From Streptomyces sp. NBC_00344 (GTDB lineage: Bacteria; Actinomycetota; Actinomycetes; Streptomycetales; Streptomycetaceae), in the NCBI RefSeq assembly GCF_036088315.1, contig NZ_CP107996.1:6747001-6811000 (forward strand): 64,000 nucleotides of DNA, given 5' to 3'. Within the stretch, counting starts at the first letter, position 1. Each line of letters starts with the position of its first letter. A program made the translations under genes and the position numbers. The notes below the pieces were generated by a model. The model was given only the letters and a program-made list of their open reading frames with translations, ran no database searches and was not told the origin of the DNA. Of the stretch, positions 1 through 9,033 are shown in pieces.

Positions 1-1132
1 CGTGTGTGTCGAACAGCTCGGGCGAGTACGCGTAACCCAGCGCCGTGTAGCCGCGCTCGAAGAGGTTGACGAGGAAGCCGAAGACGACGATCAGAACCGG
101 ATTGAACGTCAGCCCGTAGAACAGGCCGCACAGCGCGATGACCGCACCGAACGCCACCAGGCACCACTTGCGCTCGAACCTGTCGGTCACCAGGGCTGCC
201 AGGTAGGAGCCCAGGGGCGCGCCGACCGTGCTGAGCGCCACGTAGAAGACGGACTTCTCGACGCTGAATCCTTCCTTGGCGAGCAGCGTCGGCGCCCAGC
301 TCGAGTAGCCGAAGAATCCGATGGTCTGGGTGACCCACAGCACCACGAGCAGCAGCGTCGGCCAGAGGTATTTCCTCTGGAGCAGCATGCGCAGCGGCGC
401 CTTCTCGCGTACGGGGGCCTCGACAGGCGGCGCTGCGTCGGCGAGGGGCCCCTTCTCGGCGGCGACCTGCTTCTCGATCGCGGTGAGTACGGCGTCGGCC
501 GCGGCGTGGTCGCCCTTGTTCTCGTACCAGCGCGGAGACTCCTTCAGGTGCCGCGCGAAGAACAGGTAAGCGATGCCGAGAGCACCCCACAGGTAGACCA
601 GCCGCCACGACCAGTCGTTGAGCGGTACGACGGCGCTGGCGATGAAGTTCGTGACGGGGGTGCCGCAGATGCCGATGACGATGGCGTACGCCTGGAACTT
701 TCCGCGCACCGCGGCCGGGAACATCTCGCTGACGTAGATGACGGCTACGACGGTCATCGCGGACAGTCCCGCCGAGGTCAGCACCCGGAAGACACCGAGC
801 GAGACGAGATCCCACGAGAACACCGACGTGAGGGAGAAGACGCCGAACCACAGGGTGGTGATGTTGAGCGCGGTCTTGCGGCCCCAGCGGTCCGCCAGCC
901 AGGCGGCGACGACGGATCCGGCGAACATGCCGACGAACGACAGGGACGTGACGTACGCCACCTGGTTCACCGTGATGCCCCAGAGCTTGATGAGCCGGGG
1001 GGCGGTGACCGCGAAGCTGTTGATGTCCGCGAATTCGAAGAAGTAGGCGAAGGAGACGGCTACCAGGGTTATCTTGTGGAATTTCGAGATCGGTAGCCGG
1101 TCGAGCCGGTTCTTGGCGTTGGAGTTCAGCAT
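1..1132 (-). CDS. MFS transporter, probable aromatic-acid permease (3' end cut by window)
   Basis: Membrane symporter of the major facilitator superfamily, likely importing an aromatic acid (inferred from the neighbouring catabolic genes). The reading frame is open from the ATG at 1132 to the window edge, 377 codons, so about the last two helices are missing. The first helix follows a short basic N-terminus (KNRLDRLPISKFHK). The loop between helices 2 and 3 carries the MFS signature LADRWGRK, and the mid-protein loop starts with ESPRWYE, as in sugar- and acid-transporter subfamilies. An AAAGGG ribosome site lies about 7 bases before the ATG. It is the last visible gene of the operon running left from galD, 37 bases after ligI. 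Sugar or dicarboxylate transport cannot be excluded. Confidence 0.85.
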   Translation of the reverse strand, partial: MLNSNAKNRLDRLPISKFHKITLVAVSFAYFFEFADINSFAVTAPRLIKLWGITVNQVAYVTSLSFVGMFAGSVVAAWLADRWGRKTALNITTLWFGVFSLTSVFSWDLVSLGVFRVLTSAGLSAMTVVAVIYVSEMFPAAVRGKFQAYAIVIGICGTPVTNFIASAVVPLNDWSWRLVYLWGALGIAYLFFARHLKESPRWYENKGDHAAADAVLTAIEKQVAAEKGPLADAAPPVEAPVREKAPLRMLLQRKYLWPTLLLVVLWVTQTIGFFGYSSWAPTLLAKEGFSVEKSVFYVALSTVGAPLGSYLAALVTDRFERKWCLVAFGAVIALCGLFYGLTFNPVLIVVFGFLVNLFERGYTALGYAYSPELFDTH

Positions 1133-1168
1133 GGGCAGGCCCTTTGCGAGAATGAATGTGGAAGGGGC

Positions 1169-2134
1169 TCAGACACCTTCGCCGGGCCAGTAGAGCCGCA
1201 TCGGATTGTCCACGAGCAGCTTGTGCCGCAATTCGGAGGTTACGGCCACCCGTGGCACGTAGTCGACAAGCAGCGCGTCGTCCGGCATGTGACCGGTGAG
1301 ATTGGGATGCGGCCAGTCGGTGCCCCACAGCACGGATTCCGGGAATTCCTCGACGACCCGCCGCCCGAACGGGACGACGTCGGCATACGGGTCCAGTTCG
1401 CCGTTGACAGCCGGGCGCCCCGTGGCGGTGAGCCGCTCGGGGCAGGTCACCTTCACCCATGCGTCGTTACGGTCCACGAAACGCAGAAAGCGCGTGAATT
1501 CAGGGCCGCCGACGGGCTGCCTCACATCGGGGCGCCCCAGGTGATCGATCACGAGTGGGGCAGGCAGCGACGCGAAGAACCCTTCGAGTTCTTCGAGGTC
1601 CGCGCTCTCGAAGTAGATGACGATGTGCCATCCGAGCGGGGCGATCCGCGCGGCGACCGCCGCCAGCTCCTCTTTCGGCGCGGCGTTGACCAGGCGCTTC
1701 AGAAAGTTGAAACGGACCCCGCGCACACCGGCCGCGGCCAGCTCGGCGAGCTCGGCGTCGGTGACGCCGGGACGGACCGTGGCGATGCCGCGCGCCCGGC
1801 CGCCCGACGCGCGGACAGCGTCGACCATGGCGCTGTTGTCGGCGCCGTGACAGGTGGCCTGGACGATGACGTTGCGGCTGATGCCCAGGTGGTCACGGAG
1901 CGCGAAGAGCTGCTCCTTGCCCGCATCGCACGGGGTGTACTTACGCTCGGGGGCGTACGGGAATTGCGCGCCGGGCCCGAAGACGTGGCAGTGGGCATCG
2001 ACGGTCCCCGCCGGGAGGGTGTGGGCGGGCGTGGACGGATCCGCGTACCAGTCGAGCCACCCAGGACTCTTGCTGAACGGACCGGAAGGGCCGGAGGGCG
2101 TGTGCGGCGCAAGGGGGCCGGAGGGCGCGTTCAT
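1169..2134 (-). CDS. ligI: 2-pyrone-4,6-dicarboxylate hydrolase (amidohydrolase family)
   Basis: Cytoplasmic TIM-barrel hydrolase that opens 2-pyrone-4,6-dicarboxylate (PDC) to 4-carboxy-2-hydroxymuconate / 4-oxalomesaconate in the 4,5-cleavage pathway of protocatechuate and gallate. The 321-residue protein has the LigI-like start DAHCHVFGP (His48, His50), the KYTPCDA segment, DHLGRP (His198) and the C-terminal WGTDWPHP (Asp273), the expected catalytic Asp of amidohydrolases. The Pro/Ser-rich first 20 residues are unusual, so a slightly later start is possible. The start codon overlaps the ligK stop by 4 bases (ATGA), showing translational coupling. With ligK, ligJ and galD it makes an almost complete lower pathway. 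Confidence 0.85.
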   Translation of the reverse strand: MNAPSGPLAPHTPSGPSGPFSKSPGWLDWYADPSTPAHTLPAGTVDAHCHVFGPGAQFPYAPERKYTPCDAGKEQLFALRDHLGISRNVIVQATCHGADNSAMVDAVRASGGRARGIATVRPGVTDAELAELAAAGVRGVRFNFLKRLVNAAPKEELAAVAARIAPLGWHIVIYFESADLEELEGFFASLPAPLVIDHLGRPDVRQPVGGPEFTRFLRFVDRNDAWVKVTCPERLTATGRPAVNGELDPYADVVPFGRRVVEEFPESVLWGTDWPHPNLTGHMPDDALLVDYVPRVAVTSELRHKLLVDNPMRLYWPGEGV

Positions 2135-2838
2135 GAGGTCCGACCCTCGGTCCGCTCGCCGACGTACCGGAGCCCGGCGGCCCGCAGCGGCTCTCGCATG
2201 CCGTACATGTCGAGGCCCAGCTCACCCGCCGCGAACCGGCGCCGCTTGTCCTCCTCGTTCGACTCGCGCCTGAGGCCCGTCTCCGCGACCTCGCCCGCGC
2301 GGCCGGCCGGTACGACCGCCACGCCGTCCGCGTCAGCGACGACGACGTCACCGGGGTGGACAAGAGCGCCCGCGCACACCACGGGGATGTTGACCGACCC
2401 GAGGGTCGCCTTCACGGTGCCCTTGGCGTGCACGGCCCGGCTGAAGACGGGGAAGTCCATCTCCGCCAGGGCGGCGACGTCGCGGCAGCCGCCGTCAATG
2501 ACGAGGCCGGCGGCGCCGCGTGCGCGTGCCGACGTCGCCAGCAACTCGCCGAAGAAGCCGTCCTCGTTCTCGGTGGTGCAGGCGGCCACGAGGACGTCGC
2601 CCGGCTCCAGCTGCTCGACGGCGACGTGCAGCATCCAGTTGTCGCCCGGCTGAAGCAGTACGGTCACAGCGGTTCCGCAGAACGCGGCACCGTCGTAGAC
2701 CGGCCGGATGTAGGGGCGCATCAGGCCGGTGCGCCCCATCGCCTCGTGGACGGTGCTGACGCCCAGCGGGGCCAGCGCCGTCACATCGGCACCGGATGCG
2801 CGGGAAATGTCCTGGTGGACGACTCCCAGTTCGTACAT
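2131..2838 (-). CDS. ligK: 4-carboxy-4-hydroxy-2-oxoadipate aldolase / oxaloacetate decarboxylase (RraA-like)
   Basis: Class II aldolase of the RraA-like fold that splits 4-carboxy-4-hydroxy-2-oxoadipate into pyruvate and oxaloacetate, the last step of the 4,5-cleavage pathway; the family also decarboxylates oxaloacetate. The 235-residue protein has the family core: [15 protein letters not shown] from residue 98 followed by DGGCRD, with Arg119 and Asp120 as substrate- and metal-binding residues. The N-terminus ([17 protein letters not shown]) also matches the family. It lies 19 bases after ligJ and overlaps ligI by 4 bases. RraA-like proteins can do other jobs, but the pathway context supports this role (GalC is the Pseudomonas name). 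Confidence 0.85.
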   Translation of the reverse strand: MYELGVVHQDISRASGADVTALAPLGVSTVHEAMGRTGLMRPYIRPVYDGAAFCGTAVTVLLQPGDNWMLHVAVEQLEPGDVLVAACTTENEDGFFGELLATSARARGAAGLVIDGGCRDVAALAEMDFPVFSRAVHAKGTVKATLGSVNIPVVCAGALVHPGDVVVADADGVAVVPAGRAGEVAETGLRRESNEEDKRRRFAAGELGLDMYGMREPLRAAGLRYVGERTEGRTS

Positions 2839-2857
2839 GGTTCTGTGCTCCTCTGCG

Positions 2858-3883
2858 TCAACGCCCCTGCTGCTTCAGCAGGGTGTTGAGTCGCGGGTAG
2901 ACGGCGCGGACGTTGTGTTCCTGGATGTCGGCGACCTCGGCTGAGGTCAGCCCGGCGGCCTCGACGTAGCGGCGCGTGTCGTCGAAGTGGTGGCCCGAGC
3001 ACGGGTCGATGTCACGGACGGCGCCGATCATCTCCGAGGCGAAGAGGATGTTGCGCCGGGGCACGACGTCGAGCAGCAGGTCGATGCCCGGCTGGTGGTA
3101 GACGCAGGTGTCGAAGAAGACATTGCCGAGAACGTGCTCCTCCAGTGGCGGCTTCCCGAGCGCCATCGCGAGGCCCCGGAACCTCCCCCAGTGGTACGGG
3201 ACGGCGCCGCCGCCGTGCGGGACCACCAGGCGGAGTGTGGGGAAGTCGGCGAACAGGTCGCCCTGGACGAGCTGCATGAACGCAGTGGTGTCGGCGTTCA
3301 GGTAGTGCGCGCCTGTGGTGTGAAAGGCGGGGTTGACGCTGGTGCTGACGTGCACCATCGCCGGGATGTCGTACTCGACGAGCTTCTCGTACAGCGGGTA
3401 CCAGGAGCGGTCCGTCAGCGGAGGCGCCGTCCAGTCGCCGCCCGACGGGTCCGGGTTCAGGTTGATCGCGACGGCTCCGTACTCCTCCACGCTCCTGACG
3501 ATCTCCGGCACACAGGTGGCGGGGTCCACGCCCGGCGACTGCGGCAGCATCGCGGCGGGCACGAAGCGCTCCGGGTAGAGCTCGGCGACGCGGTGGCAGA
3601 GTTCGTTGCAGATCGCCGCCCAGCGGGAGGAGACCGAGAAGTCGCCTATGTGGTGAGCCATGAAGGAGGCGCGGGGCGAGAAGATCGTGACGTCGATGCC
3701 ACGCTCGTCCATCACGCGCAGCTGGTTTCCCTCGATGCTGTCCCGCAGCTCGTCGTCGCTGATACGCAGGTCTGCGCGATCAGGTACCGCGGATGGGTCG
3801 GTGAGCCCGGCGATCTGCCGCTCGCGCCACCCGCCGAGCGCGGGCGGGGCAGTGGTGTAGTGGCCGTGGCAATCAATGATCAT
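2858..3883 (-). CDS. ligJ: 4-oxalomesaconate hydratase (amidohydrolase-type)
   Basis: Hydrates 4-oxalomesaconate to 4-carboxy-4-hydroxy-2-oxoadipate. The protein is 341 residues long, the usual LigJ length, and starts [13 protein letters not shown], with metal ligands His6 and His8; [14 protein letters not shown] carries further histidines in the C-terminal half, and FASEMIGA holds a conserved Glu. The ATG at 3883 overlaps the stop of galD (ATGA), which fixes the start; a much longer open frame upstream is only antisense/GC artefact. This is the LigJ (amidohydrolase) type seen in sphingomonads, not the unrelated GalB type of Pseudomonas. Confidence 0.87.
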   Translation of the reverse strand: MIIDCHGHYTTAPPALGGWRERQIAGLTDPSAVPDRADLRISDDELRDSIEGNQLRVMDERGIDVTIFSPRASFMAHHIGDFSVSSRWAAICNELCHRVAELYPERFVPAAMLPQSPGVDPATCVPEIVRSVEEYGAVAINLNPDPSGGDWTAPPLTDRSWYPLYEKLVEYDIPAMVHVSTSVNPAFHTTGAHYLNADTTAFMQLVQGDLFADFPTLRLVVPHGGGAVPYHWGRFRGLAMALGKPPLEEHVLGNVFFDTCVYHQPGIDLLLDVVPRRNILFASEMIGAVRDIDPCSGHHFDDTRRYVEAAGLTSAEVADIQEHNVRAVYPRLNTLLKQQGR

Positions 3884-5139
3884 TGCTGTTCTCTCCCGGG
3901 TGACGCGGTGCTGTCTGGGGAAGGCGTGGTGCCCGCAGGCGGGACAGCGTGCGAAAGGCGGTTCGGGACCATGGAGGCGCCGGCCATGATCAGGCGGGCG
4001 GTCCGCAGCAGAGCCGACTTGGTGACGCGCTGGGCGTCGGCCGGGTCCAGGCCGAGTTCGACGCTGAACTCGCCGGCCGGGTGCTCGACGGAGACGGTGA
4101 TCTCCGTGGGGTGGGTGCCGTTGCCGGGGCTGAAGCTGCCGCCCGCCCGTGCCACCTGGTGGGCTACGGTCCCGTCCAGGACACACGCCGTCGCGGCGGT
4201 GACGGCGGCCAGGACGCCGATCGACTCGTGGCAGACGTGCGGGATGAAGCTGCGCGTGGTGATCGTGCCGCCGTGGGCAGGGGGCGCGACGAGCGTCATC
4301 TTCGGATAGTTCTTCGCGGTCACGTCCCCGAGACCCATCAGCTTCCCGCAGGTCAGGCGCAGTTCCTCGACACGGACCTTGAGCTCGTCGTCGGTGTTGA
4401 GGTCGGCCGCGGACTCGTAGCCGGTGCGGCCCAGGGCGGCGGCCTCCACGATCACCAGGGGCTGGCCGTTGTCGATGCAGGTGACGTCGATGGGACCGAC
4501 GCCCGCGATCTCGACGCGGTCCCTGACACGGTCTGTGGGGAGCAGGGAATCGCACACGGAACCGGCTGTGTCGAGAAAGTTGATCACGACAGGGGCGGCG
4601 GTGCCGGGGACCCCGTCGATGCGGGCGTCGCCTCCGTACACGACGTAGCGGCGGCCGTCCTCGCCGAGCGGGGTGCGCACGCTGATGTCGGCGGTAAGCC
4701 CGGTGTTCAGGGTATGGACGCGCGCCGTGGTGAGGTCGCCACCGGGCGCCAGCAGGCCCGACTCGATGGCGAACGGGACAACGGCCGCCAGCATGTTGCC
4801 ACAGTTCGGCGTGGTGTCCACCCTGTCGCTGTCGGGCTGGAGCTGGCAGAACAGGAACTCCAGATCGATACCGTCCCGGTCGCTGCGGTCCACGATTCCG
4901 GCTTTGCTGGTCAGCGGGTGGGCGCCGCCGAGCCCATCGATCTGACGGGGATCGGGCGAGCCCATCACGGCCAGCAGGACAGCGTCGCGGTCTCCGGTCC
5001 CGGCGGGCAGGTCGCCGGCCCGGAAGAACGGGCCGTGCGAGGTGCCGCCGCGCAGAATCCAGCAGGGGACTGTGGCCTGCCTCTCCGCTGATGGCGGACC
5101 GAAGACGTCCGCAGGGCGGGCCGTCGTGGGCTGCGTCAT
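3880..5139 (-). CDS. galD: 4-oxalomesaconate tautomerase, PrpF family
   Basis: PrpF-family isomerase that interconverts keto and enol forms of 4-oxalomesaconate so that LigJ can hydrate it. The 419-residue protein shows the family landmarks ILRGGTSHGPFF near the N-terminus, TPNCGNMLAAV with the active-site Cys, and a second half with KMTLVAPP and GNGTHPTEI. I chose the ATG at 5139 because GGGGAGAG lies directly upstream; an open frame to 5220 would run through the promoter. It is the first gene of the leftward operon and faces the GntR gene. Other PrpF members isomerise 2-methylaconitate, but the neighbours favour GalD. Confidence 0.82.
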   Translation of the reverse strand: MTQPTTARPADVFGPPSAERQATVPCWILRGGTSHGPFFRAGDLPAGTGDRDAVLLAVMGSPDPRQIDGLGGAHPLTSKAGIVDRSDRDGIDLEFLFCQLQPDSDRVDTTPNCGNMLAAVVPFAIESGLLAPGGDLTTARVHTLNTGLTADISVRTPLGEDGRRYVVYGGDARIDGVPGTAAPVVINFLDTAGSVCDSLLPTDRVRDRVEIAGVGPIDVTCIDNGQPLVIVEAAALGRTGYESAADLNTDDELKVRVEELRLTCGKLMGLGDVTAKNYPKMTLVAPPAHGGTITTRSFIPHVCHESIGVLAAVTAATACVLDGTVAHQVARAGGSFSPGNGTHPTEITVSVEHPAGEFSVELGLDPADAQRVTKSALLRTARLIMAGASMVPNRLSHAVPPAGTTPSPDSTASPGREQQ

Positions 5140-5173
5140 TGCTCTCCCCTCGCTGGTGATGCCCGTCAACATA

Positions 5174-5200
5174 ACTATCGACGAGATTGTTGACAATAGT
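5174..5200. promoter_or_regulatory. Probable GntR operator between galD and its regulator
   Basis: ATTGT-TG-ACAAT (5186-5197) is a perfect 5-2-5 inverted repeat, the size and TTGT...ACAA type bound by FadR-subfamily GntR proteins. It sits in an AT-rich island inside a looser ACTAT...ATAGT pair (5174-5178 and 5196-5200), between the divergent starts at 5139 and 5282. Binding by the adjacent regulator is inferred. Confidence 0.6.
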
Positions 5201-5281
5201 TTTGATGAAAAAGTCACCACTGCGGTGCGGTGTGGATAGACTCCAGCTCACGTGAGCGGGGACCGACCGAGGGGGAGTCGC

Positions 5282-5977
5282 GTGGAGGGCAACCGGGCGA
5301 AAGGCCAGGAGGGGCGCCGCTTGGTGAGTACGGCGATCCGCGAGGCGCTCTCGGCGGGAGACCTCGGGCCGGGCCAGCGTCTCGTCGAGCAGGAACTCTC
5401 CGAGAACCTCCATGCGAGCCGCAGTTGTGTCCGGGAGGCGTTGCAGGATCTCGCAGCGGAAGGCCTCGTGGAACTCGTCCCGCGCCGGGGCGCTCGCGTC
5501 CGGGTCGTCTCCGTCGATGAGGCCATCCAGATCACCGAGTGCCGGGCCGCCCTGGAAGGTCTCTGTGCACGCAGGGCAGCCGAGCGCGCCCCCGCCGGGC
5601 AGCGCGAAAGCCTGCGGGCGATCGGTGACGGGATGCGGGAGGCCGTCACTGGCGGCGACCTCAGCGCATACTCCGCACTCAACCGCCAACTGCACGCGCG
5701 CATCGCCGAGATGAGCGGTCAAGAAGTGGCCCGTGGGCTGCTGGACCGGCTCAAGGGCCAGATGGTCCGCTACCAGTTCCGGCTGGCGCTGCGCCCGGGC
5801 CGCCCCACCACGTCGCTGCCCCAGCACCTCGCGATCATCGATGCGATCCTCGCTGGTGACGGCCCTGCCGCAGAGGCTGCCGCCCGGGCCCATCTCGACA
5901 GTGTCGTCGAAGAGTTGCGAGTCCCGCCCGGCGGCACGGAGCCGCACGCAGCGGGCTTCCGGAAAGCGTCCGGCTGA
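5282..5977 (+). CDS. GntR-family regulator, FCD (FadR) subfamily
   Basis: DNA-binding repressor or activator predicted to control the divergent aromatic operon, with a pathway intermediate as ligand. An N-terminal winged helix-turn-helix (about residues 12-75; LVEQELSENLHASRSCVREA then GLVELVPRRGARV) is followed by an all-helical FCD ligand domain to about residue 215. The FCD metal/ligand pattern appears as the AYSALNRQLHARIAE and PQHLAIIDAI segments. I chose GTG at 5282, which has GGGGGAG four bases upstream; an in-frame GTG at 5252 has no ribosome site. The long FadR-like palindrome lies about 85 bases upstream. Confidence 0.85.
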   Translation: MEGNRAKGQEGRRLVSTAIREALSAGDLGPGQRLVEQELSENLHASRSCVREALQDLAAEGLVELVPRRGARVRVVSVDEAIQITECRAALEGLCARRAAERAPAGQRESLRAIGDGMREAVTGGDLSAYSALNRQLHARIAEMSGQEVARGLLDRLKGQMVRYQFRLALRPGRPTTSLPQHLAIIDAILAGDGPAAEAAARAHLDSVVEELRVPPGGTEPHAAGFRKASG

Positions 5978-6165
5978 CGGCGGATCTCGGGCACGTTGAT
6001 CTTGGTTTCTGAGCCCCCGTCACCTTCGTTGGTCCCTGGTGAGCACGTCCAGCTCATGCAGGGTGCTGGGGGAGCCGGGCGGACCGCGCAGGACCTCGGC
6101 GCACGTCGGCTTGGGCCGGCCAGGCGCAGGTGCCTGATGTGCCGACGGCCGGGCTGCCGGGCACC

Positions 6166-6717
6166 ATGGAACGTATGGGTAAGACGGCCGTCATCGTCAT
6201 CGACATGATCAACACGTACGACCATGCCGACGCGGAGTTGTTGCTGTCCTCCGTCCACGAGGTCGTGCCGGCGGTGGTCAGGCTCGTCGAGCGTGCCAGA
6301 GAGCAGGACGTCCCCGTCATCTATGTCAATGACAACTTCGGGGAGTGGCGCTCACACCACGGAGAGATCCTCGACCAGGCGCTCTCCGGGGCGCATGCGG
6401 ACCTGGTCGAACCCCTCCGTCCGGACGAACGGTCGCTCTTCGTGGTCAAGGCGCGGCATTCGATCTTCTACGAGACGCCACTTGCCTACCTGCTCACCCA
6501 GCTCGGTGTGGACCGGGTCGTTCTGTGCGGCCAGGTCACCGAGCAGTGTGTGCTGTACTCCGCGCTCGATGCCCATATCCGCCACCTTGGTGTCGTAGTA
6601 CCGCGCGACGCGGTGGCGCACATCCACCGGGATCTGGCCGACGCGGCGTTGCGCATGATGGAACGGAACATGGCAGCCCGGATCGGCACTGCTGACGACG
6701 TCTCCCTGTCGGGCTGA
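6166..6717 (+). CDS. Isochorismatase-family cysteine hydrolase
   Basis: Small cytoplasmic Rossmann-fold amidase/hydrolase of the isochorismatase superfamily. From the ATG at 6166 the protein has 183 residues, with the catalytic triad Asp13 (VIDM), Lys95 (FVVKARHS) and Cys128 (VTEQCVL), the last in the family context followed by SALDAH. Substrates in this family range from nicotinamide and N-carbamoyl amines to isochorismate, so none is assigned. The start is not certain: an in-frame GTG at 6130 and ATG at 6175 are alternatives and no strong ribosome site is visible. It stands alone. Confidence 0.8.
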   Translation: MERMGKTAVIVIDMINTYDHADAELLLSSVHEVVPAVVRLVERAREQDVPVIYVNDNFGEWRSHHGEILDQALSGAHADLVEPLRPDERSLFVVKARHSIFYETPLAYLLTQLGVDRVVLCGQVTEQCVLYSALDAHIRHLGVVVPRDAVAHIHRDLADAALRMMERNMAARIGTADDVSLSG

Positions 6718-6920
6718 CTCGCCGGCCCGCTGCGCTGTGCCCGTTCCTCGCTTCAGCAGTACGCGGCTCGGGGCCTGGCGCCTCGTCCGGAATCCCGTGC
6801 GGGGCGACGGCGCATGCGAGCAGATGAACCGTGCCGGAAACCCTAGTGCGGGACCGTACGCGCGGTATGAAGCGGCGGGGGCAGGAGAGGGAGCGGACGC
6901 ACGCCAGTCCCCGACCCTGC

Positions 6921-7817
6921 TCAGCCGATGCGGATCGAAGTGACCTTGTGGACGACGGCCGAACTCATCGCCGGTCCATGGCAGGTCAGCTGATACGGCG
7001 GTGTGCGGTAGGCCTCGACGTCGACCTCGAAAGCCATCGGACGAGGCGGCGGGCCGGTGATGCGGATCCGCCAGTGGTCGCCGTCCCGGGACGTCCCTGC
7101 GACCACGTAGTCATGCCGGCCGGCGGGGCCGAAGTGGCCGATCACGGCTGCGACCGCGGCCTGCTGCGGCGGGAAGAGGTCCGTGTATCCGCGCAGGTGC
7201 TCTGCGTGGATACGGCCCGCCAGGTGTTCTTGGACCGTTGCGACGGACGACCTGGCATCGAGATCGCCGTAGTAGACGCCGTCGGGCGCGACGACGACGT
7301 TGGCCGCGAACCTGTCACCGCCGACGTGCGTGCATTCCCACACCAGGTTCGGCCAGCGCTCGCTCAGGGCTCGTCCCACGGGCCGTCCGCGCACGGCGCA
7401 GCAGGTGTCGTGCTGCCCGTGGGCGCAGACGAGGACGACGGGCGGAAGACCGAGTTCTCCAGGGGCGCCGAGGGCTTCGACGATCTCCGCCAAGTCCTCG
7501 TCGCCGCTCCATGTGCCCCATTGCTGGCGGTAGGCGCCGGAGCCTTCATGGCGCAGTACGGCCCAGCACCTGGGGCCCTCGGGTCTGCGGCGTCCGTGCC
7601 GCCTGACCAGAAGCACTCGCGCCCGCACCGCCTGGGCGGCGGAGAACACGAGTGCTTTGGTCACGGGCTCAAGCTCGAGGCCGTCGAAGCCGTTGGCCGG
7701 CCAGCCGCCTCGATACTCGATGAGGACCCAGACGACACCGTGCGGTGCTGTGCCCACGATCGAGTCGCCGCGTATCCGGGCGGCGTCGGCGCAGAGGAAG
7801 CGTTCTGTCCCCGTCAC
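6921..7817 (-). CDS. Sucrase/ferredoxin-like (Apd1-type) thioredoxin-fold iron-sulfur protein
   Basis: 298-residue protein of the sucrase/ferredoxin-like family, thioredoxin-like domains that hold a [2Fe-2S] cluster with mixed Cys and His ligands in the fungal Apd1/Aim32 relatives. Visible ligand motifs are CAHGQHDTCC (Cys131, Cys139, Cys140), then CTHVGGDRFAAN (Cys162, His164), in the usual order and spacing. GTG at 7817 is chosen: it is 10 bases past the oxygenase stop and avoids overlap, though no good ribosome site is visible. As third gene of the repeat-peptide/oxygenase operon it could supply electrons or repair the oxygenase iron (inference). Confidence 0.8.
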   Translation of the reverse strand: MTGTERFLCADAARIRGDSIVGTAPHGVVWVLIEYRGGWPANGFDGLELEPVTKALVFSAAQAVRARVLLVRRHGRRRPEGPRCWAVLRHEGSGAYRQQWGTWSGDEDLAEIVEALGAPGELGLPPVVLVCAHGQHDTCCAVRGRPVGRALSERWPNLVWECTHVGGDRFAANVVVAPDGVYYGDLDARSSVATVQEHLAGRIHAEHLRGYTDLFPPQQAAVAAVIGHFGPAGRHDYVVAGTSRDGDHWRIRITGPPPRPMAFEVDVEAYRTPPYQLTCHGPAMSSAVVHKVTSIRIG

Positions 7818-7827
7818 CGTAGCGGCG

Positions 7828-9033
7828 TCACTGTTCGGCGGGCACCAGCACGCCCGAGCCCAGCAGTCTTTCGACGAGTGCGACACCCAGATCACCGGCG
7901 GGGCGGACCTCACCGTCGAGCAGGCGGATCACAGACGGCAGATCGGTCTCCGGGAAGTCGAGCCACCCCACGCGGGTGGTCAGGCGCGTGCCCTCCAACC
8001 GCGCTTCCAGCGCCCCACGGAGCCGCACCGGCGACTCGGGTCGAAGGCCGGCGACGGCCGCGAGCTGGGCCAGCGGTCCCAGCGGCGCCGGGCGCTCCTG
8101 GCCTCGCCGGGTGCGGTGGAAGAGCGGAGCGGAATCGGCCCCCGTGACGGCGGCGATGAGACGCTCGCGGACGATGTCGATCTCTCCGGCCGGTCCGTCC
8201 ACACCCAGAGGCAGGGTGCTGCGCATTCGGGGATCGTCGCGCAGCACGGCGAGTGCGGACTGGGCGAGCTGCTCGGCCAGCGCGTAGCGCGTCCAGCTGT
8301 GGATGCCGAGCGTCAGATGGATCGAGACCTCGCCCTGTGCCTGGGCGGCGTGCAGCCACCCCCGCGGCAGGTAGAGGACATCGCCGGGCCCGAGCACGGT
8401 ATCGATGCAGGCGTCGCCCTTCGCGGCCTCGGCGACGGCGGAGCGGCGTTCGGTCCAGGGCTGATCGCGCAGCGGGTCCGGGTGGACGGGCTCGTGGATG
8501 AGCCAGCGCTTGGTGCCCTCGATCTGAAGGACGAAGACATCGTGGACGTCGTAGTGGTGGTCGAAACCGCAGTTCTGCGGCGGGGTTACGTAGGCATTGG
8601 CCTGAACCGGATGTCCCAGCTCCGTGCTCAGCCTGGCGCTGAAGTCTGCGACTGGCCCCCATGTGCGCTGCAGCGCTTGCAGAACGAGCGTGGCGCCGTC
8701 GGCGAACCCGCGCCACAGAGCAGTGTCATCGAGCTGGTCGGAGATGGTGGCGCCGACGCCGGCGGGCGAGGTGAACGACGACTCGGGAAGTGTGGAGCCG
8801 TCCTTGGCAACGCGGAGGAAGGGCGTACGCAGTCCGCGACGCGAGATCAGTTCGTCTACGGCGTTGGCGGAGAACAGATCGGAAAAGTCGCTCGCACGGC
8901 GTGTGAGCAGCGCTCTCCGCGCCCAGACGTCACGGGCGAACTCTGCCTTGCTCAATCCGGTCAGACGTGACTCCAGAACCCCGGCGCCTGCGGTGGCGCC
9001 GACGTCCTGTAGCTCGGCCCGGGGGGTGCTCAA
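7828..9033 (-). CDS. JmjC/cupin-4 2-oxoglutarate oxygenase (ribosomal-oxygenase-like)
   Basis: Fe(II)/2-oxoglutarate oxygenase of the cupin-4 (ROX: NO66, MINA, YcfD) group, whose known members hydroxylate His or Arg side chains in ribosomal proteins. In the 401-residue protein, DHHYDVHDVFVLQ carries the HxD iron pair (His160, Asp162), and LPRGWLHAAQ the distal iron ligand (His228), followed by a helical dimerisation/winged region with HLTLGIHSWTRYAL. The start is taken as TTG at 9033, which overlaps the TGA of the repeat-peptide gene, indicating translational coupling; the open frame upstream is only the antisense-frame reading of the repeats and encodes nonsense Arg-rich sequence. Substrate is probably the adjacent repeat peptide (inference). 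Confidence 0.82.
   Translation of the reverse strand: MSTPRAELQDVGATAGAGVLESRLTGLSKAEFARDVWARRALLTRRASDFSDLFSANAVDELISRRGLRTPFLRVAKDGSTLPESSFTSPAGVGATISDQLDDTALWRGFADGATLVLQALQRTWGPVADFSARLSTELGHPVQANAYVTPPQNCGFDHHYDVHDVFVLQIEGTKRWLIHEPVHPDPLRDQPWTERRSAVAEAAKGDACIDTVLGPGDVLYLPRGWLHAAQAQGEVSIHLTLGIHSWTRYALAEQLAQSALAVLRDDPRMRSTLPLGVDGPAGEIDIVRERLIAAVTGADSAPLFHRTRRGQERPAPLGPLAQLAAVAGLRPESPVRLRGALEARLEGTRLTTRVGWLDFPETDLPSVIRLLDGEVRPAGDLGVALVERLLGSGVLVPAEQ

Noticed and set aside
2858..5947. Very long minus-strand open frame (over 1000 codons)
   Set aside because: Only the last third (2858-3883) is LigJ; the rest is antisense to or out of frame with galD and gntR and reads as Arg/Pro-rich shadow.
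6737..6943. 68-codon frame after the isochorismatase gene
   Set aside because: No ribosome site and no conserved feature; overlaps the 3' end of the iron-sulfur protein gene.
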